DNA of 64,000 bases from Candidatus Dormiibacterota bacterium. GTDB taxonomy: Bacteria; Chloroflexota; Dormibacteria; Aeolococcales; Aeolococcaceae. The stretch spans positions 195,415-259,414 of the forward strand of contig PMOL01000011.1 in assembly GCA_003162415.1 (NCBI GenBank), written 5' to 3'. The notes beneath the pieces were generated by a model that was not told where the DNA came from, searched no databases, and was given only the letters and a program-made list of their open reading frames with translations. The translations under genes and the position numbers were made by a program. Below are positions 8,349 to 16,632 of this stretch, in pieces (position 1 is the stretch's first letter; each line of letters starts with the position of its first letter).

Positions 8349-9712
8349 TCGACGTCACCGTCGCCTCGCTGGAACACTTGACCTATCGGTATCCGGCAGG
8401 GCGCACCAACGCCCTCGAAGTCGCCGACCTGCGCATCCATGAGGGTCTGACCCTCGTGACGGGCGCGTCGGGCTCGGGGAAGTCGTCGCTCCTGCGCGTC
8501 TTCAATGGGCTGGTGCCGCATTTCCATGGCGGCACCGTCGGGGGACGAGCCGAAGTGTTGGGCCACAACGTCATCACCACGGCCACGCGCGTGCTCGCTG
8601 CCCAGGTCGGGTTCGTGTTTCAGGACCCCGAGTTGCAATCGGTGTATCCCACTGTCGAACGTGACGTCGCGTTCGGACTCGAGAACATCGCCATGCCTCG
8701 CGCAACCATGACGCAGCGCGTCGGAGAGGCCATGGACCAGGCCGGTATCGCGCATCTCCGCAGCCGGGCGGTGGCCACGCTCTCCGGGGGGGAGCGCCAG
8801 CGCCTCGCGCTCGCCGGGGTGCTCGCGATGCGTCCGCGAATGCTCGTGCTCGATGAGCCGCTCTCGCAGCTCGACGAGGAAGGCGCGCGCTCCATGGTTT
8901 CGATTCTCGGAACGCTCGCCGCGGCGGGAACCGCCGTCGTTGTAGCTGAGCACCGGCTCGACCTGCTGGGTTCGCTCGGCGGGCGAACAATCTCAGTCGA
9001 AGGGGGGCGTGTCGCCGACGGTGCGGCAGCGGGTCGACGGCGTCTCGGCGACGTGCCGGTCGTCCCCGACCCCCAGCGCAGCATCGCGGCGACGATGGCC
9101 TGGGAGTTGGACGACGTCGCGACCGGCCCGGCCCGCATTCCCATCGTCGAAGGAGTCTCCGTTGCAGGACACTCGGGTGAGGTCATCGCCCTGGTCGGAC
9201 CCAACGGTGGCGGGAAGACGACCTTGTTGCGGACGATCGCCGGGCTTCTTCGACCGATTGCCGGGCGGGTGGATCGGGCACCCGGAAGAGTTGCCTTCCT
9301 CCCGCAAAACCCGATGGCCCTTCTGCACCGCGCGACCGTCGCGGCCGAGGTCGCCTGGACGGTGCGCGGCGACGCACCGAGCAACGATGCGACGTTGCTC
9401 ATCGACGCGCTGGGCCTCACCCACCTCACCGCACGCGATCCGCGCGACCTCAGCACCGGCGAACGCCAGCGCGCTGCGATAGCAGCCGTCCTTGCCGGTG
9501 CTCCGCGGATCGCGCTCCTCGATGAGCCGACGCGTGGCATGGACGACGCCGCTCGGAACGCACTCTGCCGAGCGGTCGCTCGCATGCGCGATGCAGGTGG
9601 CTCGATCGTTATTGCCACACACGACAAGAACCTGGTGGCTGCACTCGCCGATCGCGCGATCGCCGTCGGCGCCGGCAGCGCGAGAGAGCTTGCCCCGGTG
9701 GCGGTCGCATGA
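8345..9712 (+). CDS. ECF transporter ATPase, two ABC domains fused (EcfA-EcfA')
   Basis: 455 residues with two complete ABC cassettes in tandem. Domain 1: Walker A GASGSGKSS near residue 40, Q-loop VFQDPE, signature LSGGERQR near 147 and Walker B MLVLDEPLSQLDEE. Domain 2: Walker A GPNGGGKTT, Q-loop LPQNP, signature LSTGERQR and Walker B IALLDEPTRGMDD. The fusion supplies the ATPase pair that powers EcfT/EcfS import. The second signature has Thr for the first Gly after Ser, which leaves one non-canonical composite site and suggests some functional asymmetry. ATGA overlaps on both sides place it firmly in the operon. Confidence 0.93.
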   Translation: MIDVTVASLEHLTYRYPAGRTNALEVADLRIHEGLTLVTGASGSGKSSLLRVFNGLVPHFHGGTVGGRAEVLGHNVITTATRVLAAQVGFVFQDPELQSVYPTVERDVAFGLENIAMPRATMTQRVGEAMDQAGIAHLRSRAVATLSGGERQRLALAGVLAMRPRMLVLDEPLSQLDEEGARSMVSILGTLAAAGTAVVVAEHRLDLLGSLGGRTISVEGGRVADGAAAGRRRLGDVPVVPDPQRSIAATMAWELDDVATGPARIPIVEGVSVAGHSGEVIALVGPNGGGKTTLLRTIAGLLRPIAGRVDRAPGRVAFLPQNPMALLHRATVAAEVAWTVRGDAPSNDATLLIDALGLTHLTARDPRDLSTGERQRAAIAAVLAGAPRIALLDEPTRGMDDAARNALCRAVARMRDAGGSIVIATHDKNLVAALADRAIAVGAGSARELAPVAVA

Positions 9713-10494
9713 GGGTCGGGGCGATCTCCGTTGCCGGGCTGGCCCTGTTTCTCTGGCCCTTCGTGGCGTCGGACACGCCACCGGCGGCCACGTCGGTGGC
9801 CCTGAGCCTGGGTGTCGTCGCCGTGCTGATCTTCGTCGAGGCCGCCACCCGACGCCTCGACGCGCGTCGGTTCGCGCTCCTGGCGGCGATCGCCGCCATC
9901 GATGCCGCACTGCGCCTCGTCCTGGTCACCGGGCTCGGCGGATTCAGCCCGGTTTTCTTTCTGATCCTCGCTGCGGGATACGTGTACGGACCGTCGTACG
10001 GGTTCCTCGCCGGCTCGGTGGCTCTGCTCGCATCCGCGGTCGCCACCGGCGGCATTGGCCCCTGGCTCCCCTACGAGATGGTGGGATGCGGATTTGTCGG
10101 ACTGGTCGCGGGTCTTGCGGGCCTGCGACGCTCCGGCCCGGTCACCTGGCGTGACGTCGCGGTCCTCGCCGCTATCGGTGTGGTGACGGGCTTCGCCTAC
10201 GGCGCCCTGCTCGACGTGTGGGACTGGACCACCTTCTACCGAGGGACCCCGGGGTTCGGATGGCAACCGGGCCTCTCGCCCGGCGCCGCGCTCGCGCGGT
10301 TCGGCCGGTTCTACGTGACCACGTCGCTGGTGTACGACAGCTTCCGAGCGTTGGGCAATGCCCTTGCGGTGATCGTCCTCGGGGCGCCGGTTCTGGCCGG
10401 CCTGCTCCGCATGCGATCACGCTTCAGCGTGCTGGTGCTCGACCGTCCTCCGAAGCCCAGTGCCGCCCTGGCCGCATCGATCAGCCGGAAGTGA
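9709..10494 (+). CDS. ECF transporter substrate-binding component EcfS, probable corrinoid specificity
   Basis: 261-residue integral membrane protein with six or more hydrophobic segments and the Ala/Gly-rich helix 1 region (ALLAAIAAIDAALRLVLV) typical of S components, followed by FFLILAAGYVYGPSYGFLAGSVALL, the segment that contacts EcfT and lines the ligand pocket in the family. Substrate cannot be read from sequence, but the B12 riboswitch and the transcobalamin-like partners argue for cobalamin or a corrinoid. It is the last gene of the operon, starting at an ATGA overlap with the ATPase gene; its end overlaps by 14 bp the end of a convergent membrane protein gene. Confidence 0.8.
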   Translation: MRVGAISVAGLALFLWPFVASDTPPAATSVALSLGVVAVLIFVEAATRRLDARRFALLAAIAAIDAALRLVLVTGLGGFSPVFFLILAAGYVYGPSYGFLAGSVALLASAVATGGIGPWLPYEMVGCGFVGLVAGLAGLRRSGPVTWRDVAVLAAIGVVTGFAYGALLDVWDWTTFYRGTPGFGWQPGLSPGAALARFGRFYVTTSLVYDSFRALGNALAVIVLGAPVLAGLLRMRSRFSVLVLDRPPKPSAALAASISRK

Positions 10495-10852
10495 GTGAGA
10501 GGACCGCAAAGACGACGGCGACGATCGCGCCGATGACCAGCGGAAGCTTCGAGAGCGGCCAGGGAGTGCGGCGGCTGACGGCGAACGTCACCCCGAGGGT
10601 CACCGCCATGCCGGCACCGTAGAGATAGTGGAGCTCGTGAGCCGGCCGATATCCCATGAGGTAGAGCGATCCGCCGAGGACCACCTGCAGTGCGACCGCG
10701 ACCAGCAGCAGGCGCAGGTAGATCTTGAGAGCGAAGCCGACGAGCGGTGTCACCAGCGAGACGAGGCCCACGAGCGCCCCTATCACCGCCGCAACCACCA
10801 GCACGAATCCGAACTTCTGATGCAGGGTCACCCAGTCGATCGATGCGATCAT
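10481..10852 (-). CDS. Small four-helix membrane protein
   Basis: 123 residues with four predicted membrane helices: near residues 10-35, 37-60, 75-95 and 100-120. Conserved-looking polar spots inside the membrane region are His in TLHQKFGF and the sequence YRPAHELHYLYGAG, which could hold a cofactor or ligand; that is speculation. Start ATG 10852 shares one base with the stop of the ferredoxin reductase gene (TGATG), so the two are translated together. No family name is recognised; a role in electron transfer with the reductase is only suggested by position. Confidence 0.75.
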   Translation of the reverse strand: MIASIDWVTLHQKFGFVLVVAAVIGALVGLVSLVTPLVGFALKIYLRLLLVAVALQVVLGGSLYLMGYRPAHELHYLYGAGMAVTLGVTFAVSRRTPWPLSKLPLVIGAIVAVVFAVLSLTSG

Positions 10853-11604
10853 CAATCCGGCCAGTACTGCTCTTCGCGGATCGCCTTGTTGTCGAAACCG
10901 GCGCGGCGCGCGATCGCACGGGCGCCGCTGATCATCCCGGGATGACCGCACAGGAAGATCCCGCCGTACCCGGGGCGCATGCCCGCGGCGTCGGCGTATT
11001 TGCGCATGACGTCCTCAACGCGTCCCAACTCGCCGCGCCAGTCGGGATCCTCCCAGGGGCGGCTGACCGTGGGGACATAGGTGAGCCAATCGAACTCCTG
11101 CGCCAGGTCCACGAGCTCATCGGCATAGCCGAGCTCGACTGAGCGTGCCGCTCCCTGGAGCGTGATCACCGGGACCGGCGTCCACTCCCCTGACCTGGCT
11201 CGTATCGCGAGTGTCCGCAGCAGGCTCACGAAGGGCGCGACCCCGGTGACCGTGGCAACGAAGAGGTGCGGCTCGGCGACGAGTGGAGCATCGCGAAGGA
11301 AGAGGCCTTTGGTACGCCGGCGAACAATCACCTCGCCACCGACCCCGAGCGCGAACAGCGGATCGGAGAGCTCACCCTCCGGCACGCGCTCGATGAACAG
11401 CTCGATTTCATTTTCGAGCGGCGACGAGCAGATCGAATAGGGGCGTTCGATCACCCGGCCGTTCGACTGGAGCCCGAGAGTCACGTACTGGCCAGGACGG
11501 TACGGAAGCTCGATCTCGGTACGGAGCCGGATGATCCAGAGGTCTGGTGCAGGGTCGCGTCGTGACATCACTGTCGCGGACGCGTATTTTTCCGGATCCA
11601 TCAT
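10852..11604 (-). CDS. Ferredoxin/flavodoxin-NADP(+) reductase family protein
   Basis: 250-residue flavoprotein of the FNR superfamily that passes electrons between NADPH and ferredoxin, flavodoxin or another acceptor. It has the FAD-binding barrel with RPYSICSSP (Arg-x-Tyr-Ser motif, near residue 54), then TKGLFL, then the NADP domain with VTGVAPFVSLLRT near residue 118 and FLCGHPGM near 220; it ends in YWPD, resembling short bacterial Fpr (about 250-260 residues). Of two adjacent ATGs, 11604 is taken as start. It is the first gene of a two-gene operon with the small membrane protein and is divergent from the S51 peptidase. Confidence 0.85.
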   Translation of the reverse strand: MMDPEKYASATVMSRRDPAPDLWIIRLRTEIELPYRPGQYVTLGLQSNGRVIERPYSICSSPLENEIELFIERVPEGELSDPLFALGVGGEVIVRRRTKGLFLRDAPLVAEPHLFVATVTGVAPFVSLLRTLAIRARSGEWTPVPVITLQGAARSVELGYADELVDLAQEFDWLTYVPTVSRPWEDPDWRGELGRVEDVMRKYADAAGMRPGYGGIFLCGHPGMISGARAIARRAGFDNKAIREEQYWPD

Positions 11605-11674
11605 GAGCGCGTTGAGAGTGTAGGGGGAAGCAGTGCGCGCGCTTCTTTTCCCGAAAGAGCGGAGACTGGCGTGG

Positions 11675-12382
11675 ATGTACGGACCACTCGCACTCGTCGG
11701 CGGCGACGAATTCCATCCGGGCAACGAACACCAGGACGAGATTCTTCGAGACGCGTGTGGCGGGCGACCGGCTTACGTGGTCGCGACCGCGGCACAGGAC
11801 TTTGCGTCGGGAGCTGTTGAGGCGGCTCGTCACTGGTTCGCCGGATTGGGGCTCGACGTGCACGAGCTGCGCATCCGGACCAAGGAGGATGCGTGCTCGC
11901 CGGAGGTCGTGGCCGCTGCCGCCGGTGCCGGCCTTGTCTACATCGCGGGCGGCGATCCCGGGTGGGTTGTCGAGGTCCTGCGGGCAAGCCCGGTATGGAA
12001 GGCGATCGCCGCCGCCTGGCGGGCCGGCGCGGCACTTGCCGGCTCATCCGCGGGCGCAATGGCGCTCTGCGAGTGGTGCCTGGTCCAGACCAGCTGGCCG
12101 GGTGAGATCGATGAGCGCTCGGTGGACGCCCTGGGCCTGGTCCCAGGTTGCGCCATCCTCCCCCACTTCGACGTGCTCGGTGACGCCTGGATCCCGTGGG
12201 CTCAGGAGGGGCTCGTCCAGGAGGCGCAGGTGATCGGTATCGACGAGCGCACCGCCGCGGTCCTGCGCGACGGGAGCTGGGAAGTCGTCGGCCCGGGAGC
12301 GGTCACGATCCTGCAAGGAGCGCTGCGCCGTCGTCACATCGAGGGCGACAAGATCGACGAGATGTCGAATCCGGAACCATAA
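11675..12382 (+). CDS. Peptidase S51 / cyanophycinase-like protein
   Basis: A class I glutamine-amidotransferase-fold serine hydrolase of the S51 group (dipeptidase E, cyanophycinase). Motifs are PLALVGGDEF at the N-terminus, YIAGGDPGWV near residue 92, the nucleophile elbow AGSSAGAMALC near residue 127, and LPHFDVLG with a candidate catalytic His near residue 165. The family cleaves Asp-containing dipeptides or cyanophycin, but no cyanophycin synthetase is visible so the substrate is open. The start is taken as ATG 11675, which has GGAG 10 nt upstream and gives the usual N-terminus; GTG 11633 would add 14 residues (VRALLFPKERRLAW). Confidence 0.8.
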   Translation: MYGPLALVGGDEFHPGNEHQDEILRDACGGRPAYVVATAAQDFASGAVEAARHWFAGLGLDVHELRIRTKEDACSPEVVAAAAGAGLVYIAGGDPGWVVEVLRASPVWKAIAAAWRAGAALAGSSAGAMALCEWCLVQTSWPGEIDERSVDALGLVPGCAILPHFDVLGDAWIPWAQEGLVQEAQVIGIDERTAAVLRDGSWEVVGPGAVTILQGALRRRHIEGDKIDEMSNPEP

Positions 12383-12420
12383 CCTTGCTGAGGCCGTAAT
12401 CCGAACGTAACCCTGCGCCG

Positions 12421-12448
12421 TTTACATCTATGACAGGGTGGATAACCT
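12421..12448 (+). promoter_or_regulatory. Putative sigma-70 type promoter
   Basis: TTTACA at 12421-12426 and TAACCT at 12443-12448 are separated by 16 bp in an otherwise AT-richer 100 bp gap, 37 bp before the next gene. This would drive the small hypothetical gene and probably the TyrRS gene after it. Confidence 0.4.
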
Positions 12449-12484
12449 GATCAGCGAAGGCATCACGAGAGACGACAGACGACA

Positions 12485-12823
12485 ATGAGCTTCCAGAGCG
12501 CAATCACTGACATGGACGCGGCGAAAGCCCGCGCCGAAGACGAAAAAGCCCGCCGCAGGCTTCGTATCGAGCATATTCAGCGGCTCGAACGCGTCCTGGA
12601 CAGCGTCGAGCACCACAACCTGCAGCGTGACCGCCAGGTACCACCGGATATGTGGCGGCAACTCGCAGAGCTCGAGGTCGTCCTTCCCGTCCCCGCTCCT
12701 CCGGCGCTGTGGCAGGCCCGCAACACCGCCCGCCTGCACGACGCCCTGCTGGACTGGGAAGCGGATCTGCTCGACAAGGTCGCGCCACACCGCGTCGCAT
12801 ACGACGACACGCACGACGACTGA
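12485..12823 (+). CDS. Hypothetical protein with N-terminal coiled coil
   Basis: 112-residue acidic/basic protein without recognised domain. Residues about 8-50 are highly charged and helical (AKARAEDEKARRRLRIEHIQ), consistent with a short coiled coil, followed by VPPDMWRQLAELE and a second helix ARLHDALLDWEADLL; it ends in Asp/His-rich DDTHDD. It is soluble with no signal peptide. A putative promoter lies just upstream and the TyrRS gene follows after 38 bp, so the two may be cotranscribed. Codon use matches the host. Confidence 0.6.
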   Translation: MSFQSAITDMDAAKARAEDEKARRRLRIEHIQRLERVLDSVEHHNLQRDRQVPPDMWRQLAELEVVLPVPAPPALWQARNTARLHDALLDWEADLLDKVAPHRVAYDDTHDD

Positions 12824-12861
12824 CCTCACCGCCTGACACCCGTCTGGCACACTCAGCGGAC

Positions 12862-13989
12862 GTGACCACCGCTGAACGCATGGCGCTTGTCGAGCGCAAC
12901 ACCGCCGAGGTAATCGGCGCGGACGAACTGCCGCCCCTGATGGACGCCGGTCTCGAGCTGCGCCATTACATCGGATTCGAGATTTCCGGCAAGGCGCACC
13001 TCGGCACCGGGATCATGAGCATGGCCAAGGTCCGCGACCTGACCGCCGCGGGCGTGCACTGCTCCGTCCTCCTCGCCGACTGGCACACCTGGATCAACGA
13101 CAAGCTGGGTGGCGATCGCGAGCTGATCCGCCGGATTGCGACCGGGTACTTCACCGAGGCATTCCGCGCCTCCCTCCTGTGTGTCGACGCCGACCCCGGG
13201 TCAGTGGAGTTCGTGCTGGCGTCGAACCTGTACCGGGACGACACCGAGTACTGGGCGACGGTCATCGAGGTGAGCAAGAACACGACCCTGGCGCGGATGC
13301 AGCGAAGCATCAGCATCCTCGGCCGGCAGGAGCGCGAGAGCATCGACTTCGCCAAGCTCATCTACCCGGCGATGCAGGCAGCGGACATCTTCACGCTCGG
13401 GGTGCATATCGCCCACGCCGGCATGGACCAGCGCAAAGCGCACGTGATCGCTCGCGACGTCGCCATGCAGATGCGCATCCATGCGGTTCGCGGGATCGAC
13501 GGCGCATCCATGAAGCCGGTCGCACTGCACCATCCGCTCCTGCTCGGCCTGCGCCGTCCCCCAGTCTGGCCGGTGCCACCGGAGTCCGCGCGCGACGTGT
13601 TCTCGGCGATGAAGATGAGCAAGAGCGATCCGGGCTCGGCCGTCTTCGTTCATGACAGTCCTGACGAGATCATGGGCAAGATCCGCAAGGCGTTCTGCCC
13701 ACCTGGCGAGGTGACCTTCAACCCGATCCTCGACTGGATCGACAAGCTCGTCTTCAGGATCGCCGGTGGGCCGTTCGTGGTCGATCGATCGGAGGCCAAC
13801 GGCGGGCGGGTGGTGTTCGACACCGACGACGAGGTGGTCGCCGCCTATGTCGACGGCTCGCTCCACCCCATGGATGCCAAGGCAGGGCTGGCCGAGCGCC
13901 TCATCGACTTTCTCGAGCCCGCGCGGATCCATTTCGCCAAGCCCGAGGTCCACGCGATGCTCGAGGAGATCGACGCGGCCCTCGCGTAG
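12862..13989 (+). CDS. tyrS: Tyrosine--tRNA ligase, archaeal/eukaryotic type
   Basis: 375-residue class I aminoacyl-tRNA synthetase charging tRNA-Tyr. It begins with YIGFEISGKAHLGTG, whose HLGT is the HIGH equivalent, then IYPAMQAADI and GVHIAHAGMDQRKAHVIARD (tyrosine pocket), and the KMSKS loop AMKMSKSDPGSAVFVHDSP; it ends in the short C-terminal domain KAGLAERLIDFLEPAR. This follows the archaeal/eukaryotic TyrRS pattern and lacks the S4-like domain of ordinary bacterial TyrS. GTG 12862 is the chosen start; ATG 12880 is the alternative. It is convergent with trpS. Confidence 0.88.
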   Translation: MTTAERMALVERNTAEVIGADELPPLMDAGLELRHYIGFEISGKAHLGTGIMSMAKVRDLTAAGVHCSVLLADWHTWINDKLGGDRELIRRIATGYFTEAFRASLLCVDADPGSVEFVLASNLYRDDTEYWATVIEVSKNTTLARMQRSISILGRQERESIDFAKLIYPAMQAADIFTLGVHIAHAGMDQRKAHVIARDVAMQMRIHAVRGIDGASMKPVALHHPLLLGLRRPPVWPVPPESARDVFSAMKMSKSDPGSAVFVHDSPDEIMGKIRKAFCPPGEVTFNPILDWIDKLVFRIAGGPFVVDRSEANGGRVVFDTDDEVVAAYVDGSLHPMDAKAGLAERLIDFLEPARIHFAKPEVHAMLEEIDAALA

Positions 13990-13992
13990 GGG

Positions 13993-15009
13993 TCAGCGCA
14001 GGCCGACGGCCTCCTGCACCCTCAGCAGGGTCGCGTCTGCAACCAGGCGCACTCGCGCGGCGGACTGGGCAAGCACGCGGCGCAGACCGTCGTCGTCGGC
14101 GCGAAGCTCCGCGTAGCGCGCCTGGATGGGGACCATCGCGTCGACGACGGCATCAGCGACAGCGCCCTTGAGCTCGCTGTACCGCCGCCCCTCGAACTCC
14201 GCGAGCGCGCCGTCGGTACTGACCTCACGAAGCGCGGCGTAGATCTCGAGCAGGTTCGCGACCCCTGCACCGACCGGCTTGTGTACCGCGGGCTCGGTGT
14301 CGGTGGTCGCACGCGCGATCTTGCGGCGTATGACGTCGGGAGGATCAAGCAGCAGCACCGCATGGCCGGGACGGTCCACCGCGACACTCTTGCTCATCTT
14401 CTCCTCCGGGGTGTCGAGACCCATCACGCGGGCGCCGACGGCGCTGATCAGTGGAGCAGGAACCCGGACGATGTCACCACGCTGCGAGTTGAGGCGCTGG
14501 GCGAGATCCCGGCTCAGCTCGATGTGCTGCCTTTGATCCTCTCCGACCGGGACGAAGTCGGCGTCGTAGAGAAGGATGTCCGCGGCCATGAGCACCGGGT
14601 ATGTGAAGACGCCGGTGTTGACGCGCTCAGCGCCTTGCGCCTCGCTTCGCGCCTTGAACTGAGTCATCCGCTCGAGCCAGCCCATCGGTGTGAGCGTCTC
14701 GAGGATCCAGCACAGTTGCGAGTGAGCGGTGACGTGGGACTGCACGAAGATCTCGCACCGGGCGGGGTCGAGACCGCACGCGATGTACATCGCCGCCAAC
14801 TCCAGTGTCAACGCGCGCAGCCGCTCTGGATCGGGGTGACGCGTCAACGCGTGCAGGTCGACGATGCAGAAGTAGTTCTCGTAGCGATCCTGGTCGCGGG
14901 CCCAGTTCCGCAAGGCGCCGAGGTAGTTCCCGAGGTGCAGGCCGAAGTCCGGCTGGATGCCACTCAGGACACGGGGGCGTGAGGCAGCGGACGGGGACAT
15001 CTCGGCCAC
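13993..15009 (-). CDS. trpS: Tryptophan--tRNA ligase
   Basis: 338-residue class I synthetase attaching Trp to tRNA-Trp. It has the bacterial TrpRS signatures: SGIQPDFGLHLGNYLGAL (HLGN, the HIGH motif), TYPVLMAADILLYDADFVPVGEDQ, and the KMSKS motif in EEKMSKSVAV. Length is standard. The ORF starts at GTG 15009, but ATG 15000 (MSPSAASRPRVLSG) is equally likely. It ends 3 bp from the convergent TyrRS gene and lies 9 bp downstream of the alpha/beta hydrolase gene on the same strand. Confidence 0.96.
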   Translation of the reverse strand: MAEMSPSAASRPRVLSGIQPDFGLHLGNYLGALRNWARDQDRYENYFCIVDLHALTRHPDPERLRALTLELAAMYIACGLDPARCEIFVQSHVTAHSQLCWILETLTPMGWLERMTQFKARSEAQGAERVNTGVFTYPVLMAADILLYDADFVPVGEDQRQHIELSRDLAQRLNSQRGDIVRVPAPLISAVGARVMGLDTPEEKMSKSVAVDRPGHAVLLLDPPDVIRRKIARATTDTEPAVHKPVGAGVANLLEIYAALREVSTDGALAEFEGRRYSELKGAVADAVVDAMVPIQARYAELRADDDGLRRVLAQSAARVRLVADATLLRVQEAVGLR

Positions 15010-15018
15010 AGCCTATCG

Positions 15019-15891
15019 TCAGGCGGTGCGTCGGCGCTGCCGGCGAGGCTTCGCGACTGCCCTCGGCGACCAGCATTCCATGACGAAAGCCGCGATCTCC
15101 GCGGTGAGCCGCTCCGGCCGGAGGCGCAGCTCGAGGATGTTCGACGCCTCGACCAGGCGCGCATGGGGAAGCTCGCTGGTCAGCACCCCGGCGTCGGAGA
15201 AGGGGTGCACCGGGTCGATGTGATGGCCGATCACGAGCGCCGGCATGCTCATGTTGCGTCGCTGCGCGCTGTACGGAGCGATATGGCTGAAGAACAGGCC
15301 CTTGAGCACTGCGGCACTGGGGACCGGATCCTGACGCACCACGTCGAGCGCCACGTTCCCCCAGAAGGGCAGGACCCAGCGCGGGATCCTGCGCAGGCCG
15401 CCGGCAACCGGGCGCATCAGGCGCCCGCCGACGTGCAGCCCCACGAGGAGAGGACCGAACGCGATCACCGATGCGACCATGGCGTTCTCGAGCACCGGCA
15501 TCTCGATGATCATGCCGCGCACTCGCTGTGGCGCCTTGCGTGCGATCTCGAGCGTGACGTTGGCGCCGAGCGACGTCCCTCCGACCACCGCTTCGTCGAT
15601 GTCGAGATGGTCCAGCAGGGCGATCGCGTCGGCAGCGAACGACTCGATCGAATATTCCGACATGGCGTCGGGGCGGTCGGAACGGCCGTGTCCCAGCGGG
15701 TCGAGGGTGAGCACGTGCGCGCCGCCGGCGGCCAGCGCGGTGGCGAGATGTTCCTGCATCAGCGCGGGAATCAGCAGTCCGGGCATCAGAAGCACCCATC
15801 GCTTGCCGTCGCCGAATTCCGTGTACGCGAGGCGGTGACCCCGAGCCATGAATGACGAGCCGACGACCGCCGGCTGGAGATCGGAGGACAT
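15019..15891 (-). CDS. Alpha/beta hydrolase
   Basis: 290-residue alpha/beta-hydrolase-fold protein. Seen motifs: the oxyanion strand VLLMPGLLIPALMQ, LDPLGHGRSDRP, the nucleophile elbow VGGTSLGANV (Ser nucleophile in G-x-S-x-G variant GTSLG), a cap domain and late GHHIDPVHPF with the catalytic Asp/His region. No substrate is implied; esterase, epoxide hydrolase and lipase relatives all share this layout. The C-terminus is strongly basic (KPRRQRRRTA). It lies immediately upstream of trpS on the same strand. Confidence 0.85.
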   Translation of the reverse strand: MSSDLQPAVVGSSFMARGHRLAYTEFGDGKRWVLLMPGLLIPALMQEHLATALAAGGAHVLTLDPLGHGRSDRPDAMSEYSIESFAADAIALLDHLDIDEAVVGGTSLGANVTLEIARKAPQRVRGMIIEMPVLENAMVASVIAFGPLLVGLHVGGRLMRPVAGGLRRIPRWVLPFWGNVALDVVRQDPVPSAAVLKGLFFSHIAPYSAQRRNMSMPALVIGHHIDPVHPFSDAGVLTSELPHARLVEASNILELRLRPERLTAEIAAFVMECWSPRAVAKPRRQRRRTA

Positions 15892-15927
15892 CGCGCGAAC
15901 TATGCCCCAAAAAGGCAGTGAGCGCCG

Positions 15928-16140
15928 CTACTCGTTCTCGTACTTGAAGGAAACGTTGAGACGGATGCGAAAGCGCGCGACCTTGCCGTTCTCGACGGTC
16001 ATGTCGAGCTTGACGACCTCGGCAATACGAAGATCGCGCAACGACGAGGACGCCGTCTCGATTGCGAGCTGCGCCGCCTTCTCCCAGGACTCGGCGCTGG
16101 TCCCGACCAGCTCGGTGACGCGGTAGACGCTCTCAGCCAT
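15928..16140 (-). CDS. Dodecin
   Basis: 70-residue dodecin, a small protein that forms hollow dodecamers storing or buffering flavins (or CoA). The sequence matches the family end to end: VYRVTELVGTSAESWEKAA, a helix, then the strand LDMTVENGKVARFRIRLNVSFKYE, in which the residue before E-N-G and the strand aromatics form the ligand pocket. ATG 16140 is preceded by GGAGG at suitable spacing (antisense of 16145-16149). The longer ORF upstream is not part of the family. Confidence 0.93.
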   Translation of the reverse strand: MAESVYRVTELVGTSAESWEKAAQLAIETASSSLRDLRIAEVVKLDMTVENGKVARFRIRLNVSFKYENE

Positions 16141-16235
16141 GGGCAACCTCCTGGACGGTGGGTGGACGGATGGCCATTCTGACCACACCGGGGGGGATCC
16201 GGTGACCGGGTACATCTGGCCTAGAGTCTTGACCC

Positions 16236-16631
16236 ATGCGAACGCTTACCCGAACCGCCGCTCGCTTTCTTCTCGCCGGAATCTTTATGTACTCCGGCTA
16301 CGGCATGATCCAGAGCGCCGAGCGCTACGCGAAATTGGCGTCCGGTGCGCTGCCGATGATCCCGGAGAACCCGATGATCGCCCGCATTCAGGGCGCGGCC
16401 ATGCTCGGCGCGGGCTCGACGTTCGCGCTCGGGATCCTGCCGAAGACATCGGCGCGGATCCTCGCGCTCACCCTGATCCCCAACACGATCGTCGGTCACC
16501 CCTTCTGGAAGGCCGAAAAGTCTGAGGAGAGGCGACCACAGCTGGTGCACTTCCTCAAGAATCTCGGACTGTTCGGCGGGCTCCTCTACGTGAGCGCGGA
16601 CAAGCGCACGCAGTCCAACCCCGAGGACTGA
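16236..16631 (+). CDS. DoxX family membrane protein
   Basis: 131-residue integral membrane protein with about four helices, beginning RFLLAGIFMYSGYGMIQ, with GAAMLGAGSTFALGIL in the middle and LVHFLKNLGLFGGLLY at the end, the typical DoxX pattern (conserved NxxLLGGLL-like last helix). DoxX proteins are linked to quinone/thiosulfate metabolism or redox stress in some organisms, but many have no known role. It is monocistronic; its end lies next to the convergent rmlD. Confidence 0.85.
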   Translation: MRTLTRTAARFLLAGIFMYSGYGMIQSAERYAKLASGALPMIPENPMIARIQGAAMLGAGSTFALGILPKTSARILALTLIPNTIVGHPFWKAEKSEERRPQLVHFLKNLGLFGGLLYVSADKRTQSNPED

Positions 16632-16632
16632 G

